Assembly (NCBI RefSeq): GCF_003172955.1
Contig: NZ_QGKR01000195.1
Span: forward strand, 1-64,000
Origin: Micromonospora acroterricola
Lineage (GTDB): Bacteria; Actinomycetota; Actinomycetes; Mycobacteriales; Micromonosporaceae
Direction of reading: 5' to 3'
Length of the DNA stretch: 64,000 nucleotides
Positions within the stretch are counted from its first letter, which is position 1, and each line of letters begins with the position of its first letter. Of the stretch, positions 56,337 to 64,000 are shown in pieces. Position numbers and translations under genes: made by a program. The notes beneath the pieces are model-generated. The model had not been told where the DNA came from. It worked only from the letters and a program-made list of their open reading frames with translations, and made no database searches.

Positions 56337-57599
56337 TCAGAGCGCCGGTCCGGACCCGCCCTCGGGCACCGGCAGCGCGCTGCCCTTGACGAACTGCGAC
56401 CAGCTCAGGCTCCAGGCCGTCCAGCCGTTGCCGGCGGCGAGCTTGCGCTCGGTGCCCTTCACGGTGATCGGGTCGCCGATCCGTGTCTTCTCGAACAGCC
56501 ACCGGGCGTTCGCCATCGACACGTTGACGCAGCCATGCGACACGTTCTGCCGGCCCTGCACGTGCTCCGACCAGGGCGCGGCGTGGATGTACTCCCCACC
56601 CCACGTCAGCCGCTGGGCGAAGTCGATCTCCGTGACGTAGCGGTTGGCCGGGTCCGGGTCGTCGCGGGTGTCGAAGACCGTGGACTCCTTCTTCTCCATC
56701 ACCACCATCGTGCCGCTGGACGACGGGGTGCTCTTCTTGCCCAGGCTCACCGGCACGGTGCGGACCAGCGCGCCGTTCTCGTACACCGACATCTTCTTGG
56801 TGGCGTTGTCGACCTTCATCACGAACGACCGGCCGATCTTGGCGGTGGCCTTGCGGTCGACGTCGCCGTAGCGGCCGTTGCTCAGCGGCACCCCGGCCAG
56901 GGCGATCCGCACGGTGATGGTCGTGCCGGGCTTCCAGTACTCCGGCGCCCGGTAGTACGCCTGCGTGCCGTTGTCGACCCAGTGCCACGCCCCCGGCTGC
57001 GGCGGGTCGGTGCGGACGAACATCCGCTTCTGCACCGCCGCCCGGTCCTTCTTCGGGATGCCCGGGTGGAACTCCGTGACCACCGGCATGGCCACCCCGT
57101 AGCTCTTGTCGTCGAAGAGGTAGAGGCCGGACCCGACGGTCGACCTGGGCTTGGCCATCGTGGTGAAGCTGCTGGTGCCCTGGCTGCTCGTCCCGCCCGG
57201 CCCCGTCGCGGTCACCGTGGCCGTGTAGCGGGTGCCGTACTTCAGCGGGGCGGACGGCACCCAGGCGGAGCCGTCGGTGCGCAACGTGCCCGTGACGGCG
57301 CCGCCACCCGCGGCGGTCAGGGTCACCGCGGACACCTTCGCGCCGTCCGGAAGCTTCGCGCTGATCTCGGTGCTCACCGGCTTGTTCTTCGTGCCGTCGG
57401 CCGGGCTCAGCGTGAGCGGAGGACCGCTCGGCTCGGCCGGCGCCGCCGGCTCGGACGTGCCGGGCGCGGCGCTCGCGCTGGACTCGGCCCCGCCGACGAA
57501 TTCCGGCTTCTTCTGCTCGTCGCCGCACCCGGTCAGTGCCAGCGACGCCACCAGGGTCAGAGCGCCCACCACCGCCCCGGCTCGCGTGAACCGTGCCAT
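56337..57599 (-). CDS. L,D-transpeptidase lipoprotein, paralogue
   Basis: 420 residues. Lipobox ALTGC (Cys25), Ser/Ala/Pro linker, two Ig-like domains, YkuD domain with SHGCVNVSMAN and the same VSLGKKSTPSSSGTM segment as its neighbour. The two catalytic domains are alike while linkers and tails differ, so the pair arose by duplication and then diverged. Each has its own terminator, so they are separate transcripts. ATG 57599 has an AGAGGTGGGG region upstream. Confidence 0.94.
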   Translation of the reverse strand: MARFTRAGAVVGALTLVASLALTGCGDEQKKPEFVGGAESSASAAPGTSEPAAPAEPSGPPLTLSPADGTKNKPVSTEISAKLPDGAKVSAVTLTAAGGGAVTGTLRTDGSAWVPSAPLKYGTRYTATVTATGPGGTSSQGTSSFTTMAKPRSTVGSGLYLFDDKSYGVAMPVVTEFHPGIPKKDRAAVQKRMFVRTDPPQPGAWHWVDNGTQAYYRAPEYWKPGTTITVRIALAGVPLSNGRYGDVDRKATAKIGRSFVMKVDNATKKMSVYENGALVRTVPVSLGKKSTPSSSGTMVVMEKKESTVFDTRDDPDPANRYVTEIDFAQRLTWGGEYIHAAPWSEHVQGRQNVSHGCVNVSMANARWLFEKTRIGDPITVKGTERKLAAGNGWTAWSLSWSQFVKGSALPVPEGGSGPAL

Positions 57600-57786
57600 C
57601 CCCACCTCTGTTCTCGCGTACCTGGCGGACATCGTGCCGTATCACCGCCGCGACCCGTGCCCCTGTGCCGCGTGCCCGGGTCGATTTGCCCCGTTCTGTC
57701 GGCTAAGCTCGACCGAAGGGGGGACCCGGGTAACCGGATTGGAGCCCCGCTCGGCGGGGTGCTAATGTTCTCTCCGTTGCCGACGA

Positions 57787-57862
57787 GCGCCGCTAGCTCA
57801 ACTGGCAGAGCAGCGGACTCTTAATCCGCGGGTTCGGGGTTCGAGTCCCTGGCGGCGCACCA
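57787..57862 (+). tRNA. tRNA-Lys (CUU anticodon)
   Basis: Acceptor GCGCCGC pairs with GCGGCGC, anticodon loop ACTCTTAAT carries CTT, T-arm CGGGGTTCGAGTCCCTG, CCA encoded at 57860-57862. Its 3' half is duplicated at 59004-59046, which makes it the attachment site of an integrated element. Confidence 0.98.
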
Positions 57863-57869
57863 GCAATAA

Positions 57870-57903
57870 CCTGGGCATTCACCCTCGCGGGTGGGTGCCC
57901 AGG
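57870..57903 (+). terminator. Hairpin after tRNA-Lys
   Basis: CCTGGGCA (57870-57877) pairs with 57896-57903, and CACCC with GGGTG inside after a two-base internal loop. Confidence 0.65.
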
Positions 57904-57916
57904 TGCCGTTTCGGGG

Positions 57917-57953
57917 CGAGTGACAGCAACGGCGGCAGCACAAGTGTCACTCG
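57917..57953. repeat. Inverted repeat and arm-like site near the left att copy
   Basis: CGAGTGACA (57917-57925) and its complement (57945-57953) enclose 19 bases. The left arm overlaps TGACAGCAAC (57921-57930), which recurs near the right att copy. Confidence 0.5.
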
Positions 57954-58121
57954 TCAACGTCATCGCCCGCCCAGGCTCGGAGAGCCGTTGCGCGCGAGCA
58001 GCTCCTCACGTCGCAGGTCAATGAAACAAGTAGCCGATGATCGCGCACTCGCAACGGGGAGCCGCTCCTCGCCGGCGCGTGCGGGGATGACAAGGGTTCC
58101 TGTGCGCATAACGTGTACTCG

Positions 58122-58748
58122 ATGATCCGACCCGCGTTCCTGGACGCCGCCGAGACCGCCATGGCCCTGTTGCGCAATCCGATACTGGCCGAGCAATGGT
58201 CCTCGCCCAGCGCACTGCCGGACTTCTCCACCGGCGGCCTCGCCCGCCACCTGGCCAACCAGGTCACTCAGACCGTGACGTTCCTCGCCGCGCCGCCAGG
58301 AGAATCGGCGATCTCGGTGCTGGAGCACTTCACCGGCAACGCTTGGGTGACTTCAGGCGTGGGTAGTGCCGACAACATCGACATCCGGCGCCGCAGCGAG
58401 CAGACTGCTGCAGCGACGACCGCCAGGGAGCTGGCGGACGCGGTCGATGCGGCATTGACCGACCTGGGTGCCACGGTGACAGCGCAACCGCCCGACCGCA
58501 TCGTGGACCTCGGCGACTGGGGCCTAAAGGTCGACGACTTCCTGCTGACCCGGGTCATGGAGCTGGTCGTGCACACCGACGACCTGGCAGTCAGCCTCGG
58601 CTTGCCGACGCCACCGATGCCGCAGACAGCGACTGAAGCGACAATCCAGCTGTTGAGCAGCCTTGCGGCCTGGCGACACGGTTCCCTGAACGTGATACGC
58701 GCGCTAGCTCGGCAAGAACGAGCTCCCGCCTCCATCTCCGCCCTCTAA
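58122..58748 (+). CDS. DinB/maleylpyruvate isomerase-like (mycothiol-dependent superfamily) protein
   Basis: 208 residues. A four-helix DinB-type fold is suggested by IRPAFLDAAETAMALLRNP, GLARHLANQVTQ with its His, and RVMELVVHTDDLAVSLGLP, where VVHTDDLA matches the metal-binding HxxDL of these proteins. Reaction unknown. TAACGT is seven bases before ATG 58122 (leaderless). Lies inside the integrated remnant, so it is possibly a cargo gene. Confidence 0.75.
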   Translation: MIRPAFLDAAETAMALLRNPILAEQWSSPSALPDFSTGGLARHLANQVTQTVTFLAAPPGESAISVLEHFTGNAWVTSGVGSADNIDIRRRSEQTAAATTARELADAVDAALTDLGATVTAQPPDRIVDLGDWGLKVDDFLLTRVMELVVHTDDLAVSLGLPTPPMPQTATEATIQLLSSLAAWRHGSLNVIRALARQERAPASISAL

Positions 58749-58898
58749 CTGGTGGAGCGCTGTGCTCCCACCGGACCAGCGATAGCGAGGCCGACGCCAA
58801 CGGTTCCGACCTCGACGGCGGTCCGGGCCGCGAGTTGTCGTGCTGCTTCACGCCTGGTCATGCTCTCTGCCTAGCCTCCTGCGTCAAGGGCGTGCTGT

Positions 58899-58920
58899 TG
58901 ACAGCAACGGTGACAGCAAC
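58899..58920. repeat. Two TGACAGCAAC copies near the right att copy
   Basis: Copies at 58899-58908 and 58911-58920, 12 bases start to start. The same decamer is at 57921-57930. Possible integrase arm-type binding sites. The rest of 58749-59003 shows nothing else clear. Confidence 0.5.
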
Positions 58921-59003
58921 CGGGGCAGCCGACACCACGCCCTGACCCCGCTGTGGCACTAGGCGGACCGAGGCGGCGAGCGATGGACCATCACGCCGGC
59001 TGT

Positions 59004-59046
59004 CTCTTAATCCGCGGGTTCGGGGTTCGAGTCCCTGGCGGCGCAC
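59004..59046 (+). repeat. Right att copy: duplicated 3' part of tRNA-Lys
   Basis: 43 bases identical to 57818-57860 (from CTCTTAATCCGCGGG to GGCGGCGCAC). It lacks the tRNA 5' half, so it is not a tRNA gene. It marks the far end of the element. Confidence 0.9.
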
Positions 59047-59050
59047 ATCG

Positions 59051-59091
59051 ATCAAGGCCCCGACCAGCATGAAGCTGGCCGGGGCCTTGAT
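59051..59091. terminator. Strong hairpin between the att copy and the hydrolase
   Basis: ATCAAGGCCCCG (59051-59062) pairs with 59080-59091; CCAGC/GCTGG extend it inside. It terminates the minus-strand hydrolase gene, seven bases beyond its stop. Confidence 0.8.
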
Positions 59092-59097
59092 GACTGT

Positions 59098-60030
59098 CTA
59101 GGAACTCTCGGGGATCTTGTCATCCAGATGTGCCCCGAAGAAGTCGGCGAGCTTGGCGACCGCCGGTGTCACGTACTCGTCCTTGTCGTAGAGGGCGACG
59201 TGGCTGGCACCGTTGATCCAGTACTGCTCCTTGGGCTCCCGCGCGTTCTCGATGGCGTGCGTGGTCATCCACGAGGTGACGGCCTCCGTCCCAGCGATCA
59301 TGAGCAGGGGGCGCGGTGCGACCAGCTCGATGAATCGGAAGGCGTCGAATGACGCGATGCGGTCCACACTGTTCAGGGTGAAGAACTTCGCCGAGCGCGC
59401 GTGCGCCGCCCGGTCGGTGCCGTAGTACTCCCACCCTTCGAAGAGGTGCTGGCCACCGGCACGAGCCTGTGCCTCCGTCTCCGGGAAGATCGGGAAGACG
59501 CCGACGCCTTCACCGCGGGCCTCGCTGGTGCGCGCCGCCGCTGCGGCGTCGAGCAGGCCCTGGAGGATCGCCGGGTCCTGCGTGCCGTCGGCGCCTTCGC
59601 GGAACTGGCGGCCCATGTCGACGGCGCTGACCGTCGCGACGGCCCTGATGCGGTGATCGGTGGCGGCGGCGGGAATGACGTAGCCGCCGGACGCGCAGAG
59701 GCCGAGCGCGCCGATCCGGTCGGGATCGACGTCGGTTCGGGTGCTCAGGAACGAGACCGCCGCCTTGATGTCCTCGACGCGGTGCGCCGGGTCCTCGAGC
59801 CCGCGCGGCTCGCCCTCGCTCTCGCCCTGGTGGGCGGCGTCGAATGCGAGGGTGACGAAGCCATCGAGGGACAGCCGTTCGGCGTAGAGACCAGCGGCCT
59901 GCTCCTTCACGCCGCTTCCGGGATGTCCGACGACGATCGCGGGCCGAGGACCGCCGGGCTGCCCGTCCGGGACGTAGAGATGACCGGCGAGGGTCAGGCC
60001 GGCGCTGTCGAACGTGACGTTCGTCTTCAT
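59098..60030 (-). CDS. Alpha/beta hydrolase (dienelactone-hydrolase-like)
   Basis: 310 residues. Fold features: IVVGHPGSGVKEQA (oxyanion strand), DAAHQGESEGEPRG, nucleophile elbow GALGLCASGGYV (Cys rather than Ser at the usual elbow position), Asp in MIAGTEAVT and His in GASHVALYD. Similar to YcjY/DLH-type hydrolases; substrate unknown. Because the elbow reads CAS, either the Cys or the Ser could be the nucleophile. GGAG precedes ATG 60030. It is divergent from the MmyB-type regulator, as redox regulators and their target often are. Confidence 0.85.
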   Translation of the reverse strand: MKTNVTFDSAGLTLAGHLYVPDGQPGGPRPAIVVGHPGSGVKEQAAGLYAERLSLDGFVTLAFDAAHQGESEGEPRGLEDPAHRVEDIKAAVSFLSTRTDVDPDRIGALGLCASGGYVIPAAATDHRIRAVATVSAVDMGRQFREGADGTQDPAILQGLLDAAAAARTSEARGEGVGVFPIFPETEAQARAGGQHLFEGWEYYGTDRAAHARSAKFFTLNSVDRIASFDAFRFIELVAPRPLLMIAGTEAVTSWMTTHAIENAREPKEQYWINGASHVALYDKDEYVTPAVAKLADFFGAHLDDKIPESS

Positions 60031-60225
60031 ATGGGTCTTCTCCACTGAGATGTTCGAAGGGGGCGATGTTCCGCCAGTTCCGCCCCGCCGAGCGGCCGGG
60101 GCACGAACCCAAGGCTCGCCCGTCTCCTCGCGCTACGGGCAGGGCGAAGTTCTGCCCGGGGCAGCCGGCTTCGGGGGAAGGAATCTGCCTCCCCACGTCC
60201 GACCTCGCTGCGGAGAATGGAATCC

Positions 60226-61094
60226 GTGAGAACAGCATCGGGCGGCTCTTCCGAGTTCAAGGACTTCCTCCGAGCCCGGCGCGCCCAGCTGACACCACAG
60301 GAGGTCGGTCTTCCCGACACGGGGTCGTTCCGACGGGTGGAGGGGCTGCGCCGGGAGGAGGTCGCACAACTTGCCGCTATCAGCGTCGACTATTACACCC
60401 GACTTGAGCGGGGCCGGGTCGAAGCCTCCGCCTCGGTACTCGTGACTCTGGCCCGCGCACTCCGATTGGACGATGACCAGCAGGCATACCTGTACGAACT
60501 GGCCGGTAAGACGGCAAGCCGGCCGCGTCGTCGCCCTGTCCAGCGGGTCCGGCCGGCCATGCGGCGCTTGCTCGACCAACTCACCGAGAGCCCGGCAATG
60601 GTGCTCGGGCGACGTATGGACATCCTCGCGTGGAACGCCAGCGCCGCCGCCCTGTTCGCCGACTTCGCCCACATCCCCGCGAACCGGCGCAACTACGTCC
60701 GTCTGCTCTTCACCGATCCCGCCGTGCGGGCCCTGCACATCGATTGGAAGGAGGCCGCCCGCACCAGCGTGGCTTCCCTCCGCATGGAAGCCGCTCATGA
60801 TCCTCATGACCCGGATCTCGCTGCGCTCGTCGGCGAGTTGTCGGTGCAGACAACGACTTTCGCACCTGGTGGGCCTCGCACCAGGTCGCCAGCACCAGTT
60901 ACGGCACGAAGCACTACCGCCACCCCGTCCTGGGCGAACTCACCCTCGACTGCGACGTGTGGGACAGCCCGGACGGCAGCGGACAGCGCCTCATGGTGTT
61001 GACCGCCGAACCCGGCACCCCCTCACACCAGGCCCTGGGGATTCTTGCCTCCCGGACTGCCGAAGCTCCGGGATCGCACGATTCCAACCCGTAA
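60226..61094 (+). pseudogene. MmyB-type XRE regulator, frameshifted near residue 206
   Basis: XRE helix-turn-helix (LRREEVAQLAAISVDYYTRLERG) followed by the MmyB ligand-binding region (MDILAWNASAAALFADFA, RNYVRLLFTDPAVRAL, DPDLAALVGELSV). After about 60846 the frame must shift by +2 (-1) to recover the family C-terminus ADNDFRTWWASHQVAS, HYRHPVLGELTLDCDVW, LMVLTAEPGTP and a TAA at 61092-61094. A one-base loss near 60841-60850 explains it: either a real pseudogene or a sequencing error. The start is GTG 60226, or ATG 60217. It probably controlled the divergent hydrolase. Confidence 0.82.
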
Positions 61095-61194
61095 CGGCGA
61101 GCCGTGACGTACACCGTCGACCCGGAGCTGCCGTCACGCGGGCGAGGCCGGCGCCATGGTCCTCGTCGACCAGGGCGAGATCGATCCACGGTCC

Positions 61195-62190
61195 TTACCG
61201 TTCGCTGTCCAGCTCCGCCATTGCCGGGGCCCCGTACCGTTCACCGGCGGCGGCGCCGGCCGGTACCGCCAGTTCGATGGCGGCCAGATCGTCGTCGGTC
61301 AGCGTCAGGTCGAGCGCGCCCAGCGACTCGGCCAGCCGGTCCGGGCGGCGGGCCCCGACCAGGGGGACGATGTCGTCGCCGCGGCTGAGTACCCAGGCGA
61401 TGGCGACCTGCGCGACGGTGACGCTGCGCGCGTCGGCGATCGTCCGCAGCGCCTCGACCAGGCCCAGGTTCGCGAGCAGGTTGTCGCCCTGGAAGCGCGG
61501 GCTGAAGCCACGGAAGTCGCCGGGGGTGAGTGCGCGGTCCGCGGTCCATCGGCCGCTGAGCAGGCCGCGGGAGAGCACCCCGTAGGCGGTCAGGCCGATG
61601 CCCAACTCGCGCAGGGTCGGCAGGATCTCCGCCTCGATGCTGCGGGAGAGCAGCGAGTACTCGATCTGCAGGTCGCTGATCGGGTGTACGTCGGCGGCCC
61701 GCCGGATGGTGTCGGCGCCGACCTCGGAGAGGCCGATGTGGCGTACCCGGCCGGCCTGCACCTGCTCGGCGATGGCTCCGATGGTCTCCTCGATCGGCAC
61801 GTCGTGGTCGATTCGGCTGAGCCGGTAGATGTCGACGTAGTCGGTGTCGAGGCGGCGCAGGGTGTACGCGAGGAAGTTGCCAACCGCCTTGGGTCGGCCG
61901 TCGGAACCGTGCCAGCCGCCAGCGGCGTCCCGCAACGCCCCGAACTTGACGCTGATCTTCACCTGTTCCCGGTCGCGGCCGCGCAGCGCCCGGCCGATCA
62001 GCATCTCGTTGTGCCCCATGCCGTAGAAGTCGCCGGTATCGATCAGGTTGATCCCGGCGTCGAGCGCGGCGTGGATCGTGGCGAGGCCCTCCGCCTCGTC
62101 GGCGGGGCCGTAGAGGTCGGACATCCCCATGGCGCCGAGCCCGAGCGCGGAAACCTCCGGTCCGGTACGGCCGAGCGTACGCGTCTGCAT
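61195..62190 (-). CDS. Aldo/keto reductase
   Basis: 331 residues. Family fold with FYGMGHNEMLIGRALRG (catalytic Tyr), VKISVKFG (Lys), and IYRLSRIDHDVPIEETIGA (with Asp in LIDTGDFYG). NADPH motif SRGDDIVPLVGARRPDR. The catalytic His region reads YRLSRID where most AKRs have xxHRxD, so one active-site residue may differ. AGGAG five bases before ATG 62190. Substrate unknown. Confidence 0.9.
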   Translation of the reverse strand: MQTRTLGRTGPEVSALGLGAMGMSDLYGPADEAEGLATIHAALDAGINLIDTGDFYGMGHNEMLIGRALRGRDREQVKISVKFGALRDAAGGWHGSDGRPKAVGNFLAYTLRRLDTDYVDIYRLSRIDHDVPIEETIGAIAEQVQAGRVRHIGLSEVGADTIRRAADVHPISDLQIEYSLLSRSIEAEILPTLRELGIGLTAYGVLSRGLLSGRWTADRALTPGDFRGFSPRFQGDNLLANLGLVEALRTIADARSVTVAQVAIAWVLSRGDDIVPLVGARRPDRLAESLGALDLTLTDDDLAAIELAVPAGAAAGERYGAPAMAELDSER

Positions 62191-62594
62191 GTCAACTCCT
62201 GTCTTGATTGTCGTGCCAACCAAGTCCCAGAGAACGGATGACAGATCCAAGTCTTGCAAGCCCGACGTCAGCGGTGCCCTGATGTGGTTGGCGACGAGGT
62301 CCTCCGTGGGGACCCACGGATCCCGAAGGCGTACCAGGCCGTGCCCGCCCTTCTCCGCAGCGTCCGAGCGGCCAGCGCAGTGGGTGCGGCATCAACCGAC
62401 TCAAACGCCACCGCCGAGCTGCCCGGGGTACGCGAGATTCAGCCAACCCCACGACCCAACAGTAGCCAGTTCGCCCAGTTTCGTCCCAGAAAAGCCAGCC
62501 TGCTGAGTGTCGAATGCTGTCGCGGTGAGCAGCGGGTCACGTGTGGGGATGGCGACGCCGCGCACCTCCCCTTCTTCACAGCGCGGCCCACATA
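62191..62594. other. Intergenic stretch without a supported gene
   Basis: About 400 bases between the aldo/keto reductase start and the GH3 promoter. Short reading frames have neither domain nor ribosome site. I see no RNA gene or clear repeat. Confidence 0.6.
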
Positions 62595-62623
62595 TTGCCG
62601 CGCCATTGGTGCGCATCTATAGT
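62595..62623 (+). promoter_or_regulatory. Sigma-70-type promoter of the GH3 gene
   Basis: TTGCCG (62595-62600), 17 bases, TATAGT (62618-62623): near consensus, with ideal spacing and AT-richer context. Confidence 0.65.
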
Positions 62624-62661
62624 TGCGCGGATCACAACAATCATGGCCGTGGTGGTGCGGC

Positions 62662-62689
62662 CGGATCGTCGAAGCGCTTCGACGATCCG
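62662..62689. promoter_or_regulatory. Perfect 28-bp palindrome, LacI-type operator of the GH3 gene
   Basis: CGGATCGTCGAAGC and its exact complement meet at a central GC pair. LacI-family operators have such CG-centred dyads. It begins about 38 bases after the -10 box, so a bound repressor would act as a roadblock. A hairpin in the long leader is the alternative. Confidence 0.65.
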
Positions 62690-62778
62690 TCGTTCCGGCC
62701 CGTCAGCCGGGTGTCGGGCCTGGCCACGCCGGTCTTGGCGCCCCCTGGGCGTCGGTCGTACGACATGAGGAGAACCGC

Positions 62779-64000
62779 ATGCGGAACAGGCGCCTCCGGC
62801 GCGGAATCACCGCCCTCGCCCTCGCCCTGCTGGCCCTACCGGCCGTTCCCGGCACGGCGCTCGCCGAACCCACCTACCCCTTCCGAGATCCACACCTGCC
62901 CGTGAACGCCCGGGTCGACGACCTGCTCGGCCGGCTCACCCAGGACGAGAAGATCTCGTGGCTGCACCAGTACCAGCCGGCCGTTCCCCGGCTGGGCATC
63001 GGCCTGTTCAAGACCGGCACCGAGGCCCTGCACGGGGTCGCCTGGTCGACCGACATCGACAACAACGGCGCGGTGGTGAAGGCCAACGGAACTGTCTTCC
63101 CCCAGCCGGTGGGCATGGCGAGCACCTGGAACACCGACCTGATCCAGCGGGTCGGCTCGGCCGTCGGCGACGAGGCGCGCGGCTACCACGCACTGAACCC
63201 CCGGGTCTGGGGTCTCAACCTCTGGGCGCCGGTGGTCAACCTGCTCCGCGACCCGCGCTGGGGCCGCAACGAGGAGGGCTACTCCGAGGACCCGTTGCTC
63301 ACCGGCGCGATCTCCACGGCGTACGGCTCGGGGATGACCGGCGGGGACCCCGACCACCTGAAGAGCGCCCCGACCCTCAAGCACTACCTGGCCTACAACA
63401 ACGAGGTCCGGCGCGACGTCACCTCCTCGAACGTGCCGCCACGGGTGCTCAACGAGTACGACCGCGCCGCCTTCAAGCCGGCCATCGCCGCTGACGCGGC
63501 GACCGGGGTGATGGCCGCGTACAACCTGATCAACGGTCGTCCCGCAACCGTGGACCCGGACCTGGCCACGGTGGTGCGCGGCTGGACCGACCAGCCGCTG
63601 ATGAACGTCACGGACGCCTGGGCGCCGAACAACCTCGTCGCCTCCCAGGGGTACTACGCCACCCAGGCCGAGGCGAACGCCGCGATCATCAAGGCCGGCC
63701 TCAGCAGCTTCATCACCGACGACACCAACGCTCAGCCGACCGTGACGGCCATCAAGCAGGCGCTGGCCACCGGGCTGCTCACCGAGGGGGACATCGACGC
63801 CCGGATCCGGGAGATCCTCAACGTCCGGTTCCGGTTGGGTGAGTTCGACCCGGGCGGCGGCCGGTACGGCGGCATCACCCCGGACGTCATCAACAGCCCG
63901 GAACACCAGCGGCTGGCCCGGCAGGCCGCCGGCGAGGCGATGGTGCTGCTGAAGAACTCCCGGCAGGCGCTACCGCTGGACCCGGCCCGGACCCGCAAGG
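62779..64000 (+). CDS. Secreted GH3 glycosidase (beta-glucosidase/xylosidase type), 3' end outside window
   Basis: The first 407 residues are present. Signal peptide (RRLRRGITALALALLALPAV, cleavage about residue 29 at ALA-E). GH3 barrel: TEALHGVAW, NPRVWGLNLWAPVVNLLRDPRWGRNEEGYSEDP, TLKHYLAYNNE (K201, H202) and nucleophile D279 in MNVTDAWAPNN. The beginning of the second alpha/beta domain (GEAMVLLKNS) follows. Family members release glucose or xylose from oligosaccharides outside the cell. GAGGAG six bases before ATG 62779. Signals for repression lie upstream. Confidence 0.93.
   Translation, partial: MRNRRLRRGITALALALLALPAVPGTALAEPTYPFRDPHLPVNARVDDLLGRLTQDEKISWLHQYQPAVPRLGIGLFKTGTEALHGVAWSTDIDNNGAVVKANGTVFPQPVGMASTWNTDLIQRVGSAVGDEARGYHALNPRVWGLNLWAPVVNLLRDPRWGRNEEGYSEDPLLTGAISTAYGSGMTGGDPDHLKSAPTLKHYLAYNNEVRRDVTSSNVPPRVLNEYDRAAFKPAIAADAATGVMAAYNLINGRPATVDPDLATVVRGWTDQPLMNVTDAWAPNNLVASQGYYATQAEANAAIIKAGLSSFITDDTNAQPTVTAIKQALATGLLTEGDIDARIREILNVRFRLGEFDPGGGRYGGITPDVINSPEHQRLARQAAGEAMVLLKNSRQALPLDPARTRK

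Larger units (their letters stand above)
57818..59046. mobile_element. Remnant of an element integrated in tRNA-Lys
   Basis: A 43-base direct repeat (57818-57860 and 59004-59046), running from the anticodon to the acceptor end of tRNA-Lys, bounds 1.2 kb. This is the usual att-site pattern of tyrosine-integrase elements. No integrase, excisionase or replication gene is left. The only plausible gene inside is at 58122-58748. Copies of TGACAGCAAC lie at 57921, 58899 and 58911 and may be arm-type sites. Confidence 0.82.

Noticed and set aside
59004..59046. Second tRNA-Lys gene
   Set aside because: Only the 3' half is present; acceptor 5' strand and D-arm are missing.
58858..59070. Minus-strand 70-residue frame over the tRNA-Lys fragment (contains QGLEPRTRG)
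   Set aside because: This peptide arises from translating tRNA 3' sequence and is a common misannotation, not a gene.
62192..62452. Short reading frames upstream of the aldo/keto reductase
   Set aside because: No ribosome site, no domain and overlapping frames on both strands.

Overview
The window is high-GC actinobacterial DNA, most likely from a Micromonospora-like member of the Micromonosporaceae. Codon use is strongly G/C at third positions. The block clpS - DUF2017 - mec - cysO - cysM - MBL hydrolase - rph - rdgB follows the order known from Mycobacterium tuberculosis (Rv1331-Rv1341) but lacks the rhomboid and murI genes. Many starts look leaderless (a TANNNT box 6-7 bases before the start codon). 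No rRNA, CRISPR array, complete phage or insertion sequence was seen. There are three tRNAs: Leu(UAG), His(GUG) and Lys(CUU).

Layout. 0-5.8 kb: the N-terminal half of a secreted GH12 cellulase with a CebR-type operator, a flavin monooxygenase, ctaD (cytochrome oxidase subunit I), an 800-base convergent intergenic region with two A-poor arrays around a perfect 25-bp-arm palindrome, and an MFS exporter. 5.8-12.2 kb: pncA and pncB (NAD salvage), a large LuxR-type ATPase regulator, and a degenerate dynamin-like GTPase. 12.3-17.5 kb: the clpS to rdgB block with the CysO/Mec/CysM cysteine pathway. 17.5-25.7 kb: histidine utilisation on the minus strand (rpiR-type regulator, hutU, an M20 amidohydrolase, hutF, hutI, hutH). 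25.7-27.7 kb: a membrane pseudoprotease.

27.7-38.0 kb: a compact surface-polysaccharide cluster. It holds two GT2 glycosyltransferases, a Wzy-like polymerase, a Wzx-like flippase, a pyruvyl transferase, a membrane-anchored GH10 glycoside hydrolase, a WbaP-like initiating phosphoglycosyltransferase and a convergent LCP ligase. Most genes overlap by a few bases, so they are probably one transcript making a pyruvylated wall polymer. 38.1-42.2 kb: methyltransferase, MOSC protein, expansin, GNAT, tRNA-Leu and bcp. 42.3-45.1 kb: a cbiMNQO Ni/Co ECF transporter behind a palindrome of the Nur (nickel) box type.

45.1-51.3 kb is the most system-like region. An ECF sigma operon (sigma, MauE-like, DsbA-like, uncharacterised exported membrane protein) diverges from anti-sigma - CopC/CopD fusion - YcnI, with a 12-bp inverted repeat in the shared promoter region. 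Three of the exported proteins (CopCD, YcnI and the uncharacterised one) are each predicted to expose histidine as the first residue after signal peptidase cleavage, which suggests an envelope copper or thiol relay.

51.3-64 kb: a hypothetical membrane protein, a GT87 mannosyltransferase, orn, tRNA-His, two L,D-transpeptidase lipoproteins, tRNA-Lys and then a 1.2-kb integrated element remnant bounded by 43-bp copies of the tRNA-Lys 3' half. After it come an alpha/beta hydrolase, a frameshifted MmyB-type regulator, an aldo/keto reductase and the start of a secreted GH3 glycosidase behind a promoter and a 28-bp palindrome. GH12, expansin and GH3 together point to a plant-polymer-degrading soil or plant-associated actinomycete.
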